From Flavobacterium ustbae (GTDB lineage: Bacteria > Bacteroidota > Bacteroidia > Flavobacteriales > Flavobacteriaceae), in contig NZ_RPOC01000003.1 in the NCBI RefSeq assembly GCF_003946915.1, positions 1 through 64,000 of the forward strand: 64,000 nucleotides of DNA. Direction: 5' to 3'. The notes beneath the pieces are model-generated. The model was not told where the DNA came from, made no database searches, and saw only the letters and a program-made list of their open reading frames with translations. Shown in pieces: positions 34,585 through 43,504 of the stretch (the first letter of the stretch is position 1; every line of letters starts with the position of its first letter). A program made the position numbers and the translations under genes.

Positions 34585-36171
34585 TTAATGCATTGCGTCG
34601 GCTGCACTAATTTTGTTCTTCCCTTTTTTGATAAAGAGAATAATCGGTATGCAACATAAAAACATAATTCCCAAGTAAAGGAAAATATCCATATAAGCCA
34701 TTACAGTACTTTGCTTCATTATAGAAAGATCAATAGCTTGATACGCTTTTTTCAAAGCGACATCGGCACTGTAACCTTTTGCCATGAAGGCGTGCTGCAT
34801 TCCTGCAATACGCTGCTGAACGTTAAACTTAGCAGGATCTAGATTATTAATTAAATCTACTCGGTGCGACTGGCTGAAACGTGTGATGAAAGTGGTAATA
34901 ATTGCAATACCAAACGATCCGCCTAACTGACGCATCATTCCTGTAAACGCAGCTCCTTCACCAATTTGTTTTCCTTTCAAAGTAGAAAGAGAAAGTGTTG
35001 TAATAGGTACAAAAAGTAATCCTAAACCAACTCCTCTTAAAATTAAAGGCCAGTACATGTGTTCAACTCCAGTATCGGGTGTCATTCTGCTATACATCAT
35101 AAAGGTAAAGAAGAAGAAAACCAAAAATCCAACTCCAACCATGTACCCTTGCGGAACTCCTTTCTGAATCATGTTACCCACAAAAGGCATCATGATAGCT
35201 GTAGTAATAGAACCTGGAATTAATAATAAACCGGCATCTGTTGCGGTCCATCCTAAAATAGACTGCGTATAAATCGGAATAATTAACGTTGACCCATATA
35301 ATCCGAAACCAAGAATAAAACACATTATGGTTCCAATTCTTAAGTTTCCGTCTTTTAAAACACTCAGGTTTACAATTGGGTAATCGTAGGTGAGTTCTCG
35401 CCAAATAAAAAGAACCAATCCAAGAACTGTAACAACACTCAAGATTACAATTGTAGAGTCATTAAACCAGTCGTCTTGCTGTCCGTGTTCTAATACGAAT
35501 TGTAAAGATCCGATAAAAGCGGTCAACAATATAATTCCCCACCAGTCAACCTGATTGGCTTTTAATTTCTCACCGTATTTTGGACTTTTTACAAATGTTA
35601 AAGCCAAAATAGTAGCAATAATTCCCAACGGAATATTGATGTAGAAAATATAAGGCCAAGAATAATTATCAACCAAATATCCTCCTAAAGGCGGACCAAG
35701 AGTTGGACCAACAATTACACCCATTCCGTAAATCGCTTGCGCCATTCCACGTTTTGCTACGGGGTAACTTTCTGTAATAATCGTTTGGGCTGTTACTAGA
35801 AGCGCTCCACCGCCCATACCTTGTACGAAACGGAAAGCAACAAGTTCCCATATATTTGTAGCATTACCACACAAAAAGGAACAGACCGTAAATACTATGA
35901 TCGAAGCCACAAAATAGTTACGTCTTCCAAATTGCTGTGATAGCCAGCTCGTCATCGGAATTACAATAACATTCGCAATAGCGTATGCTGTAATTACCCA
36001 CGCCACATCGGTCAAGGTAGCACCAAGACTTCCGCGCATGTCTGTTAGCGCTACGTTTACAATCGTAGTATCAACAATTTCCAGCAATGCACAAAGTACT
36101 GCGGTAATCGTAATGATAACACGTCTGAAACCGTATTCTACTAAATCGTCATCTTGTACTGCTGTAGCCAT
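34585..36171 (-). CDS. MFS multidrug efflux permease, DHA2 family (EmrB-like)
   Basis: A protein of 528 residues with 14 predicted membrane helices, the DHA2 layout. Family motifs: DTTIVNVALTDMRGSLGA (33-50), the MFS loop motif SQQFGRRN (near 85), and GPTLGPPLGGYLVDNYSWPY (155-174, motif C plus following). It expels drugs or toxic compounds with proton force together with the adjacent membrane-fusion and TolC-like proteins. The substrates are unknown. Confidence 0.93.
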   Translation of the reverse strand: MATAVQDDDLVEYGFRRVIITITAVLCALLEIVDTTIVNVALTDMRGSLGATLTDVAWVITAYAIANVIVIPMTSWLSQQFGRRNYFVASIIVFTVCSFLCGNATNIWELVAFRFVQGMGGGALLVTAQTIITESYPVAKRGMAQAIYGMGVIVGPTLGPPLGGYLVDNYSWPYIFYINIPLGIIATILALTFVKSPKYGEKLKANQVDWWGIILLTAFIGSLQFVLEHGQQDDWFNDSTIVILSVVTVLGLVLFIWRELTYDYPIVNLSVLKDGNLRIGTIMCFILGFGLYGSTLIIPIYTQSILGWTATDAGLLLIPGSITTAIMMPFVGNMIQKGVPQGYMVGVGFLVFFFFTFMMYSRMTPDTGVEHMYWPLILRGVGLGLLFVPITTLSLSTLKGKQIGEGAAFTGMMRQLGGSFGIAIITTFITRFSQSHRVDLINNLDPAKFNVQQRIAGMQHAFMAKGYSADVALKKAYQAIDLSIMKQSTVMAYMDIFLYLGIMFLCCIPIILFIKKGKNKISAADAMH

Positions 36172-36176
36172 TTATA

Positions 36177-37256
36177 TTATTTCAAATGTACATCTACATC
36201 AACATTCATCCCTGGTCTTAAAAGGTTTACTTTTTTAGGATCGTTAGATTCGTCGATAGTGATTTTTACTGGTAATCTCTGAATTGTTTTTACGAAGTTT
36301 CCTGTTGCATTGTCAGGAGGTAATAATGAAAAACGAGATCCTGTTGCAGGAGAGAAAGAAGAAACGGTTCCTTTAAACTCATAATTTGGATAAGCATCTA
36401 CTTTTAAGCTTACTTTTTGTCCCACAACCATTTTGTTTAATTGTGTTTCCTTAAAGTTAGCTACAACCCAAGCTTCATTGTTATTAATGATGTAGAATAA
36501 AGATTGTCCTGGCTGAACTAATTGTCCTGGCTGAATATCAACTTTAGAAACCTGACCGTCAATTGCAGCCGTAACTACAGTGTAAGAAAGGTTTAAGTGC
36601 GCAACATCAAGCATTGTTTTTGCCTTTTTAATGTTTGCTGCGGCAACTTCTGTTTGTTTGTCAGAAACTTTAGATTTTGACTGGATAACCGATTTTTGGT
36701 AAGAAGTAGCTTTTTGCTGTTGTTCTAAAACGCGAACTTGATTTTCAGCTTCTTCCTTTGCAGTCAACGCTTGCTCATATTGTTGTTTTGTGATCGTATG
36801 CGTTTTGTACAAGTTGTTGTAACGGTTATAATCGTTTGTAAGCTGTCTTAGTCTGATTCTTGCACTTTCGATAGAACCGCTTGCAGATCTCATTTGAGCA
36901 TCTGAAACAGAAATACTTGCATAAGCACTTCCGATATCTGCTTTTGCAGCTTCGTATTGACCTTCAGCTCCTAGTAATGCAGCATTAGCTTCATCAATCT
37001 TTAATTGGTAATCTCTCTTATCAATTGTAAATAAAGTATCACCTTTTTTTACATAATCATTATCTTTCACATATACTTTGCTAATATATCCTGAAACTCT
37101 CGGAATAATCGGATTCATTCTTTTTTCGATCTGAGCATCATCAGTTTCTTCGTGCGCTTGAGCGTGTAAGTATTTAGATATTCCGTAAGTTCCGCCCACT
37201 AAAACCAAAACGGTTAGTATGATGATGAATTTTTTATTTGTCTTTTTCTTTTCCAT
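36177..37256 (-). CDS. HlyD family membrane-fusion protein (EmrA-like)
   Basis: A protein of 359 residues with one N-terminal anchor (about 10-28), lipoyl/barrel-sandwich halves (NPIIPRVSGYISKVYVKDND and VVTAAIDGQVSKVDIQPGQL) around a coiled coil (about 95-200), and a C-terminal beta barrel. It bridges the inner-membrane EmrB-like pump with the outer-membrane TolC-like protein. Five bases separate it from the pump gene. Confidence 0.94.
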   Translation of the reverse strand: MEKKKTNKKFIIILTVLVLVGGTYGISKYLHAQAHEETDDAQIEKRMNPIIPRVSGYISKVYVKDNDYVKKGDTLFTIDKRDYQLKIDEANAALLGAEGQYEAAKADIGSAYASISVSDAQMRSASGSIESARIRLRQLTNDYNRYNNLYKTHTITKQQYEQALTAKEEAENQVRVLEQQQKATSYQKSVIQSKSKVSDKQTEVAAANIKKAKTMLDVAHLNLSYTVVTAAIDGQVSKVDIQPGQLVQPGQSLFYIINNNEAWVVANFKETQLNKMVVGQKVSLKVDAYPNYEFKGTVSSFSPATGSRFSLLPPDNATGNFVKTIQRLPVKITIDESNDPKKVNLLRPGMNVDVDVHLK

Positions 37257-37268
37257 GAGAGCTATCGA

Positions 37269-38588
37269 TTATATTTTAGAAAGATTGAATGATTGTGATA
37301 ATTGTCCTGATACTGAAAGTAATTCGTAATATTTTTGAATAATAGTGGCTTTAGATAAAGCAGTTTGAATTTTGGCATTTAAATGTTCTACGTCAGCTTC
37401 TACCAAATCGTTGGTATCAGACAAACCATTGTCAAACTTATCTTTTACTAATCTGTAATTTTCTGCCGCTTGCTGAAGCGCTTCGTCATAAACAACACTT
37501 TGATTAATAGCCAAGTCGTAATCTTCAATAGATTTTTGAACTTCAACTTTAATACGGTCCGTCATAATTGCTTCTGTGTTTTTTACTTCCAAAGCTCTGC
37601 TTTCTGCTTCTTTAACATGCACATTATTTTTTAAGATTCCAGAAATGTCATAAGAAAGTCCGATTCCGAAATTCATAGCATATTTTACAGTAATGATATC
37701 TTTAAGATCCAATGCTGTATAACCTCCAAGTAATGAAATTGCTGGGTAATATCCTGCTTTAGCGACTTTAATATTTGCTTCAGATGCTTTTCCTTGTAAT
37801 CTAACCGCTTCCAAATCTTTTCTGTTTTCCAACGCTATAGCATCAGAAGTTGGCGCATTGTTTGTTTTTAAATTAAAGAAATCATCTTCATTAACCTGAA
37901 TTTTTACATTAGGATCTAATTTAAGCAATGTAGTTAGATAGAAATTAATGTTATTAAGATTATTATTAGCTTCATCGATAGATAATTGCGTTTTAGAAAC
38001 CAATAATTGTGCTTTTAATAAGTCATTTCTCGGAATAATTCCGTTTTTCTCCAATTCTGTAAAATCAGTAACACGCTGTTTCGCACTTTTCTGATTCTCG
38101 TTTAAAACATCTAATGTTTTTTGAGCTTTATATAGCGCTGTGTAATAAGTAATTACTTTTAAAGCAACATCTTCTTTAGTTTTTTCAGCATTTGCGCTTT
38201 CTGCTTCGTACATGCTGTCATAAGCATCAATACTGCTTTGAATTTTAAAACCAGCAAAAATTGGCAGACTTAAATTTGCCATTCCTAACATTGCACGATC
38301 TGGAGATGCTAGAGAAGCGCTTTCTCCCTGACCAGGCATATCAATAGAAGCTTTTGTAAGGCGCTGGTACTGGCCAGAAACTTTAATATCTGGATATTGA
38401 TTGTTTTTTACGGTTTTTAATTCGTACATTTTTGTGTTTACCTTAGTATTGGCAAGCGTAACCTCGTTACTCTTTTCCCAAGCTATTTGTACAGCTTCGC
38501 CTAAGGTTAAACTTGTTTTTTCTTGTGCTTCTATTGAAGATATTCCGATAAAGAAAACTCCAAAGAGCATTAATTGATTAATTTTCAT
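37269..38588 (-). CDS. TolC family outer-membrane efflux protein
   Basis: Start at 38588 (439 residues), giving the signal peptide ending at SSIEAQ. It has the two repeated coiled-coil halves of TolC, with ALENRKDLEAVRLQGKASEA and similar stretches. It provides the outer-membrane duct for the pump. The start lies 11 bases inside the end of the TetR gene, so the genes are coupled. Confidence 0.92.
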   Translation of the reverse strand: MKINQLMLFGVFFIGISSIEAQEKTSLTLGEAVQIAWEKSNEVTLANTKVNTKMYELKTVKNNQYPDIKVSGQYQRLTKASIDMPGQGESASLASPDRAMLGMANLSLPIFAGFKIQSSIDAYDSMYEAESANAEKTKEDVALKVITYYTALYKAQKTLDVLNENQKSAKQRVTDFTELEKNGIIPRNDLLKAQLLVSKTQLSIDEANNNLNNINFYLTTLLKLDPNVKIQVNEDDFFNLKTNNAPTSDAIALENRKDLEAVRLQGKASEANIKVAKAGYYPAISLLGGYTALDLKDIITVKYAMNFGIGLSYDISGILKNNVHVKEAESRALEVKNTEAIMTDRIKVEVQKSIEDYDLAINQSVVYDEALQQAAENYRLVKDKFDNGLSDTNDLVEADVEHLNAKIQTALSKATIIQKYYELLSVSGQLSQSFNLSKI

Positions 38589-39207
38589 AAACAAGTAGCG
38601 CTTTTATAGTTTGTTGAATGTGCTTTGTGAGATCGTTTGTAATGTAATTGTTAAACATTTCCTCAGTTTTTAAATCAAATAATTCTTCGAAGAAATGCCG
38701 ATTCATGTGAAAGTGAAAAAAAGTTCCAATAATTGTGGGTGTAATAAGCTGGATATTGATGTCTTTTCTAAAAACTCCTTGAGATTGACCTTGTTTAATA
38801 ATGCTCTCTACAGCTTTTAAATTTCCTTTCTTAAGTTCTGTAAATGCATTTAGGCTTTTTTCTCTTTTTTTGTTGTTTAGTTCAAAATGTAAAACCCTGT
38901 AAATCCCTTTGTTAAGGCAAATTCGACTCACGTAAATTTCGATTAATTTCTTGACTTTCTCAAGGGGTTCGAGATTTTCCTGTAATAAATTTTCGAGCTG
39001 TAGTTTGAGATCTACAGTTTTATGAAGGATCAAAGCTTCTAGAAGTTTTTCTTTTGATCCAAAATAATACGAAACCATAGCAATATTAATTTTTGCCTCT
39101 TTAGAAATATCTCGTATCGATGTACCCTCAAAACCTTTATCAGAAAATAGCTTTTCAGCTACGTTAAGTATCTGAATTTTTTTGTCGTTTAATTCGATGT
39201 TGGACAT
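38578..39207 (-). CDS. TetR/AcrR regulator of the efflux operon
   Basis: Start at 39207 (209 residues, MSNIELNDKKIQILNVAEKL); the frame runs open to 39258, but that part overlaps the operator and would add an unlikely 17 residues. Helix-turn-helix near 30-50: GTSIRDISKEAKINIAMVSY. The C-terminal helical domain should bind the inducer. It is first in the operon and likely represses itself and the pump genes through the tandem operator at 39234-39266. Confidence 0.93.
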   Translation of the reverse strand: MSNIELNDKKIQILNVAEKLFSDKGFEGTSIRDISKEAKINIAMVSYYFGSKEKLLEALILHKTVDLKLQLENLLQENLEPLEKVKKLIEIYVSRICLNKGIYRVLHFELNNKKREKSLNAFTELKKGNLKAVESIIKQGQSQGVFRKDINIQLITPTIIGTFFHFHMNRHFFEELFDLKTEEMFNNYITNDLTKHIQQTIKALLVYEN

Positions 39208-39228
39208 AGTAGTGTTTCTAATCGAATG

Positions 39229-39266
39229 CAAAATTAAACACTTGTTTAATTTAAACACTTGTTTAA
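39229..39266 (-). promoter_or_regulatory. Tandem TetR operator over the efflux promoter
   Basis: TTAAACACTTGTTTAA occurs twice, 17 bases apart (39234-39249 and 39251-39266); each copy is near-palindromic with outer arms TTAAAC and GTTTAA. A -7 box TAATTTTG on the minus strand (39229-39236) overlaps the first copy, so binding should block transcription. Confidence 0.85.
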
Positions 39267-39336
39267 TTTTATTTTAACACAATATTAACATAAAATGGTT
39301 TCGAGATTTGTGGTTCTGAAATTGTTTCTAAAGCAT

Positions 39337-39368
39337 AAAAAAGCCTGAAAAACTAAGTCTTGCAGGCT
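39337..39368 (-). terminator. Terminator of the trpA-lipoprotein unit
   Basis: AGCCTG (39342-39347) pairs with CAGGCT (39363-39368); on the minus strand a run of T follows. It lies 13 bases after the lipoprotein stop. Confidence 0.72.
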
Positions 39369-39381
39369 GTTTGCTTTCAAT

Positions 39382-40095
39382 TTAATTCTTTGGTAATTTC
39401 ACTTGCTTAAAAATACCAATATTAGAAAATGATCGAATATCAGTTTTGTTTTTTGGTGTCAGATCATATCTGATATTAGAAATAATTTCATCTTTTGGTG
39501 ATAGTTTTAGATCTTCAATAGATATTGTAGAGACACTACTAGAACTTTTCGTTCTGATGAAAATATTTGTTTTTTTGAATTTTAAAATATCTAAATGTTC
39601 AGGTTCAAAACTCACAACGTCATTTAAATTATAAAAGAAAATACTATCGCGAGATTCTTTAAATGTTTCAAATTGATATCTTTTATAACCTTGATTTCTA
39701 AGTACAAAACCTTCATTTTGAAAAATCTTAGTTTTAATTTTAATCCCTTTTTCATCAGTATTCTTAATTTTCAAGGGGAAAAAGTTTTTTTTAGGAGCTA
39801 CTTGATCGTCAAGTTCTTCAGGAATAACTCCAAAAATGTTTTTGTTTGTTGGAATGGTTTCAAAATATTGAAAAGGCAATGATTCAACATTATTGATATC
39901 AAATACTTGAGTTGAATCTAAAATAGTATATCCAAATATGTATGAATCGCGTCCTCCCCAAGCATCATATTTATAAATAACTTTAGAGGAATTTTCAATT
40001 TTTTGAACAAATAATTCTGAAATCTTCCAGCTACGGTCACAACTCATATTCAAGAATAAGGATGCAATAATTATGAAGATTTTAAAATATTTCAT
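39382..40095 (-). CDS. Lipoprotein, unknown
   Basis: A protein of 237 residues. The signal peptide ends in LNMSC (Cys19). The mature part is beta-rich with no motif I recognise. It starts 10 bases after trpA, so it is the last gene of the trp unit, followed by a terminator at 39337-39368. No link to tryptophan is evident. Confidence 0.72.
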   Translation of the reverse strand: MKYFKIFIIIASLFLNMSCDRSWKISELFVQKIENSSKVIYKYDAWGGRDSYIFGYTILDSTQVFDINNVESLPFQYFETIPTNKNIFGVIPEELDDQVAPKKNFFPLKIKNTDEKGIKIKTKIFQNEGFVLRNQGYKRYQFETFKESRDSIFFYNLNDVVSFEPEHLDILKFKKTNIFIRTKSSSSVSTISIEDLKLSPKDEIISNIRYDLTPKNKTDIRSFSNIGIFKQVKLPKN

Positions 40096-40105
40096 TTGAA
40101 TTTAT

Positions 40106-40867
40106 TTATCGAATCTCCCCAACAAATTCAGCAATTTTACCGCTTCCTTTTTCAGATAAATGTTTAATAAAAGCACTTCCAATTATGGCGCCTTTTGCAT
40201 ATTTAGTGGCCTGATTAAATGTTTCTTTATTTGAAATTCCGAAACCAACAATTTGAGGATTTTTCAAATTCATATCGGCAATTCTTTCAAAATACGTTTC
40301 TTGAGTATCGCCAAAACCTGCTTGAGATCCTGTAACGCTTGCAGAACTTACCATATAAATAAATCCATTTGAAACGCTGTCGATAAAACGAATACGCTCT
40401 TCTGAAGTTTGTGGCGTAATCAAAAACACATTAATTAAACCATATTTTTCAAAAATCGCTTTGTATTCATCTGCATAAACATCAACTGGAAGATCTGGAA
40501 TAATTAATCCGTCGATTCCGATTTCGGCGCATTTCTGGCAAAAAGCTTCCACTCCGTATTGTAACATCGGATTAAAATATCCCATAATAATCAACGGAAT
40601 TTTTACGCTTTCGCGGATGTTCTTTAGCTGATCAAAAAGAATTTGAGTTGTCATTCCGTTATGAAGCGCTTGTGTTGAACTCGCCTGAATTGTCGGTCCA
40701 TCTGCCAAAGGATCACTAAAAGGAAGTCCAATTTCGATTAAATCTACTCCGTTTTTTTCCAAATCCTGAATAATCTGCACCGTATCATTTAAGTTCGGAT
40801 ATCCGGCAGAAAAATAAATAGAAAGTATCTTTTTATCTTCTTGTAATTTCTGAGTTATTCTGTTCAT
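40106..40867 (-). CDS. trpA: Tryptophan synthase alpha chain
   Basis: A protein of 253 residues with a TIM barrel. Catalytic Glu45 (DLIEIGLPFSDPLADGP) and Asp56 are present, and the loop TGSQAGFG follows the phosphate site. It splits indole-glycerol phosphate into indole and glyceraldehyde-3-phosphate, passing indole to TrpB. Between it and trpB lie an AIG2-like gene and a 27-base inverted repeat (40882-40962). Confidence 0.98.
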   Translation of the reverse strand: MNRITQKLQEDKKILSIYFSAGYPNLNDTVQIIQDLEKNGVDLIEIGLPFSDPLADGPTIQASSTQALHNGMTTQILFDQLKNIRESVKIPLIIMGYFNPMLQYGVEAFCQKCAEIGIDGLIIPDLPVDVYADEYKAIFEKYGLINVFLITPQTSEERIRFIDSVSNGFIYMVSSASVTGSQAGFGDTQETYFERIADMNLKNPQIVGFGISNKETFNQATKYAKGAIIGSAFIKHLSEKGSGKIAEFVGEIR

Positions 40868-40881
40868 TTTTTATATTTTTC

Positions 40882-40962
40882 TCCTGCAAGGTTTTCGAAA
40901 CCTTGTAGATATTTTGATAAGTAATTAATAGAGGCCTACAAGGTTTCGAAAACCTTGCAGGA
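40882..40962. repeat. Perfect 27-bp inverted repeat, CAAGGTTTTCGAAACCTTG family
   Basis: Arms 40882-40908 and 40936-40962 are exact reverse complements. Each arm is itself near-palindromic (AAGGTTTTCGAAACCTT). It lies inside the trp locus between trpA and the AIG2-like gene. Confidence 0.95.
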
Positions 40963-41014
40963 ACACATTTTAGGCAATAATAATTTTAGTGTGTGTTACT
41001 AAAATCATTTTCTA

Positions 41015-41335
41015 TTATTTGTTTTCGGTATAAACCCAAGCTGTTTTTCCAGATTTTAGTTTGACCTGAACTCTTTTGTATGAATTAGATTCAAATTGGT
41101 CGACTTTTAACATTTCAGAACTCGACACTTCAAAAACGACTCCATGTATAATATCTTCCAGACTTTCACTTGGCACTGCAACAACATAATCTGCCATTCC
41201 AAATTCTTCTTCTATCTGTAAACTTTTAAGTTTAAAACCCAGAATCTGATCTGGACTTCCGCTTAAAACTTTATTGAAAATCTGCATTTGAATTTGTTTT
41301 GATCTTAATGTTCCGTATGAGAATAATAGTTCCAT
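41015..41335 (-). CDS. Gamma-glutamylcyclotransferase-like (AIG2) protein
   Basis: A protein of 106 residues with the start motif LLFSYGTLRSKQIQ and a small beta-barrel fold. VVFEVSSSEMLKVDQFESNSY contains the probable acidic catalytic Glu. Family members release 5-oxoproline from gamma-glutamyl compounds. It is inserted between trpB and trpA; a role in tryptophan synthesis is not expected. Confidence 0.88.
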   Translation of the reverse strand: MELLFSYGTLRSKQIQMQIFNKVLSGSPDQILGFKLKSLQIEEEFGMADYVVAVPSESLEDIIHGVVFEVSSSEMLKVDQFESNSYKRVQVKLKSGKTAWVYTENK

Positions 41336-41419
41336 AATAATTATATTTCCCGTTAATTTTTTAGCGTTTAGAATAAATCTCAGATCGCCGAAGCGCTAAC
41401 ATCAAAAGTATAACTTTTA

Positions 41420-42601
41420 TTACAATTTAAAATACTCAATGTAATTATCTAAATCTTTGTCGCCACGTCCGGAAAGACTTATTACGATAACATCTGTAGG
41501 TTTGAACTTTTTCTGATCTAAAACAGCAAAAGCATGCGCACTTTCAATCGCCGGAATAATCCCTTCTAATTTCGTTAACTGAAGCCCTGCGTTCATAGCA
41601 TCATCATCCGTAACAGAGAAAAATTCTCCGCGTCCTGATTGTGCTAAATGTGCATGTAGAGGTCCAACTCCTGGATAATCTAATCCTGCAGAAATAGAAT
41701 AAGGTTCTGTAATTTGTCCGTCTGGTGTTTGCATTAAAAGGGTTTTGCAACCATGAATAACGCCCACTTTTCCTAATTTGCTTGTCGCGGCGCTATGTCC
41801 TGAGTCAACACCTTTTCCTGCTGCTTCAACGGCAATAATTCCAACTTCAGGCTCGTGTAAAAAGTGATAATACGTTCCTGCTGCGTTACTTCCTCCACCA
41901 ATACATGCTACAACATAATCAGGATTTTCGCGACCTTCTTTTTCTTTCAACTGCCATTTAATTTCTTCTGAAATAATACTTTGAAAACGCGTTACCATAT
42001 CTGGATAAGGATGCGGTCCAATGGCAGATCCGATAATATAATGTGTGTCGACCGGATTGTTGATCCAATCACGAATTGCCTCATTTGTAGCATCTTTTAA
42101 AGTTCGTGAACCCGAAAGTGCCGGACGAACTTCTGCGCCTAACATTTTCATACGTGCCACATTTGGTGCCTGACGTGCAATGTCAATTTCGCCCATATAA
42201 ACGATGCATTCAATTCCCATTAAAGCACAAACTGTTGCAGTCGCAACTCCATGTTGTCCAGCTCCGGTTTCGGCAATAATTCTTTTTTTACCCAAACGTT
42301 TTGCCAGCAGAATCTGTCCGATAGTGTTGTTGACTTTATGCGCTCCAGTATGGTTTAAGTCTTCTCTTTTTAGGTAAACTTTTGTATTGTATTTTTCAGA
42401 CAAACGTTTTGCAAAATACAGCGGACTAGGGCGTCCTACATAATCTTTTAATAACTGATTGAACTCTGCTTTAAAATCAGGTTCGTCCATTATGCTTAGA
42501 TATTTCTGGCGTAATTCTTCTACATTCGGATACAGCATTTCTGGAATGAAAGCTCCTCCAAATTCTCCGTAATATCCTTTTTCGTTAACGTTAAAACTCA
42601 T
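41420..42601 (-). CDS. trpB: Tryptophan synthase beta chain
   Basis: A PLP enzyme of 393 residues: HTGAHKVNN with the PLP Lys89, GAGQHG (near 114), the phosphate loop GGGSNA (near 236), and SAGLDYPGVGP. It condenses indole with serine to tryptophan. It starts 11 bases after trpF, so the two are co-transcribed. Confidence 0.99.
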   Translation of the reverse strand: MSFNVNEKGYYGEFGGAFIPEMLYPNVEELRQKYLSIMDEPDFKAEFNQLLKDYVGRPSPLYFAKRLSEKYNTKVYLKREDLNHTGAHKVNNTIGQILLAKRLGKKRIIAETGAGQHGVATATVCALMGIECIVYMGEIDIARQAPNVARMKMLGAEVRPALSGSRTLKDATNEAIRDWINNPVDTHYIIGSAIGPHPYPDMVTRFQSIISEEIKWQLKEKEGRENPDYVVACIGGGSNAAGTYYHFLHEPEVGIIAVEAAGKGVDSGHSAATSKLGKVGVIHGCKTLLMQTPDGQITEPYSISAGLDYPGVGPLHAHLAQSGRGEFFSVTDDDAMNAGLQLTKLEGIIPAIESAHAFAVLDQKKFKPTDVIVISLSGRGDKDLDNYIEYFKL

Positions 42602-42612
42602 TTTTTAAAATT

Positions 42613-43245
42613 TTAAAAGTTGGCAACATCAAATTTGCGTTTGAAATTGCTTAATAGATTTCTATTTTTTAGCCCTGGCTCGATTTCAAATTTACTATTT
42701 ACATCGATAGCATAAACGGGTAATTTGGTTTTTGAAATTTCCTCAATAGCTTTTAATTCATTCATTCCAATTCCGCCACTTAAAAAGAAAGGCTTTTTCG
42801 AATGGTATTTTTTTAATATGCTCCAGTCGAAAGTGGTTCCATTTCCGCCTGGCAGTTTTCCTTTCGTGTCAAACAGAAAATAATCGCAGACATTTTCAAA
42901 AGGTTTAATTACTTCAAAATCAAAATTTTCATCGGCAGAAAATACTTTGATAATTTCAGTTTTCTTTGGAAGTTTTTCTTTTAAGGTTTCACAAAACTCA
43001 ACTGATTCTGTTCCATGTAGCTGAACGGCTTGTAAATTGTATTTTTCAACTTTATCCAAAATTTCTTCCTGACTCTGATTGACAAAAACGCCCACTTTTT
43101 TAATTGTTTTTATCAGTTCGGGAATATTCCCATTGCAATATCTAGCGGACTTTTCCCAGAAAATAAATCCCATATAATCGGGTAGGAGCGCACCTACCTC
43201 TAGGATATTTTCTGGATGTTTCATACCGCAAATTTTAAGTTTCAT
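42613..43245 (-). CDS. trpF: Phosphoribosylanthranilate isomerase
   Basis: A protein of 210 residues starting KLKICGMKHPENI with the catalytic Cys7; later VQLHGTE, DYFLFDTKGKLPGGNGTTFDW with the general-acid Asp, and PFFLSGGIG. Converts PRA to CdRP, the step before TrpC. It is separated from trpC by a 258-base repeat-filled gap. Confidence 0.97.
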   Translation of the reverse strand: MKLKICGMKHPENILEVGALLPDYMGFIFWEKSARYCNGNIPELIKTIKKVGVFVNQSQEEILDKVEKYNLQAVQLHGTESVEFCETLKEKLPKKTEIIKVFSADENFDFEVIKPFENVCDYFLFDTKGKLPGGNGTTFDWSILKKYHSKKPFFLSGGIGMNELKAIEEISKTKLPVYAIDVNSKFEIEPGLKNRNLLSNFKRKFDVANF

Positions 43246-43257
43246 TGTTGTGTGTTT

Positions 43258-43500
43258 TTTAACGCAAAGTGCGCTAAGGTTTTTTGTTATAGATGATGTT
43301 AAACGCTAAGTTCGCAAAGCTTTGTACTGATTTTTTCGCCACGACCCGAGCGACAGCGAACAGGCGAAGCAATTTCACTAATTACTCTAATTTCTTTTTT
43401 TATTTGCCACAGATTAAAAAAGATTTTCACAGATTAATCATTTTAATCCTTTTAATCTGTGGCAAAAGAAATTTGTGAAAATTTGTGAAATTTGTGGCTA
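43258..43500. repeat. Repeat gap between trpC and trpF: AACGCAAAG and GCCACAGATT families
   Basis: Two elements. 43260-43318 contains AACGCAAAGTGCGCTAAG and GTTCGCAAAGCTTTG, as at 16.0 and 18.5 kb. Then inner arms TTTGCCACAGATTAAAA (43403-43419) and TTTTAATCTGTGGCAAA (43450-43466) are exact reverse complements, with outer GCCACGAC and TTTGTGGC pieces. Non-coding. Confidence 0.9.
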
Positions 43501-43504
43501 AACT

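Noticed and set aside
40868..41014. The gap before trpA as a riboswitch or second attenuator
   Set aside because: It holds only the 27-base inverted repeat; no Trp-rich ORF or terminator with a T run in the right place was seen.
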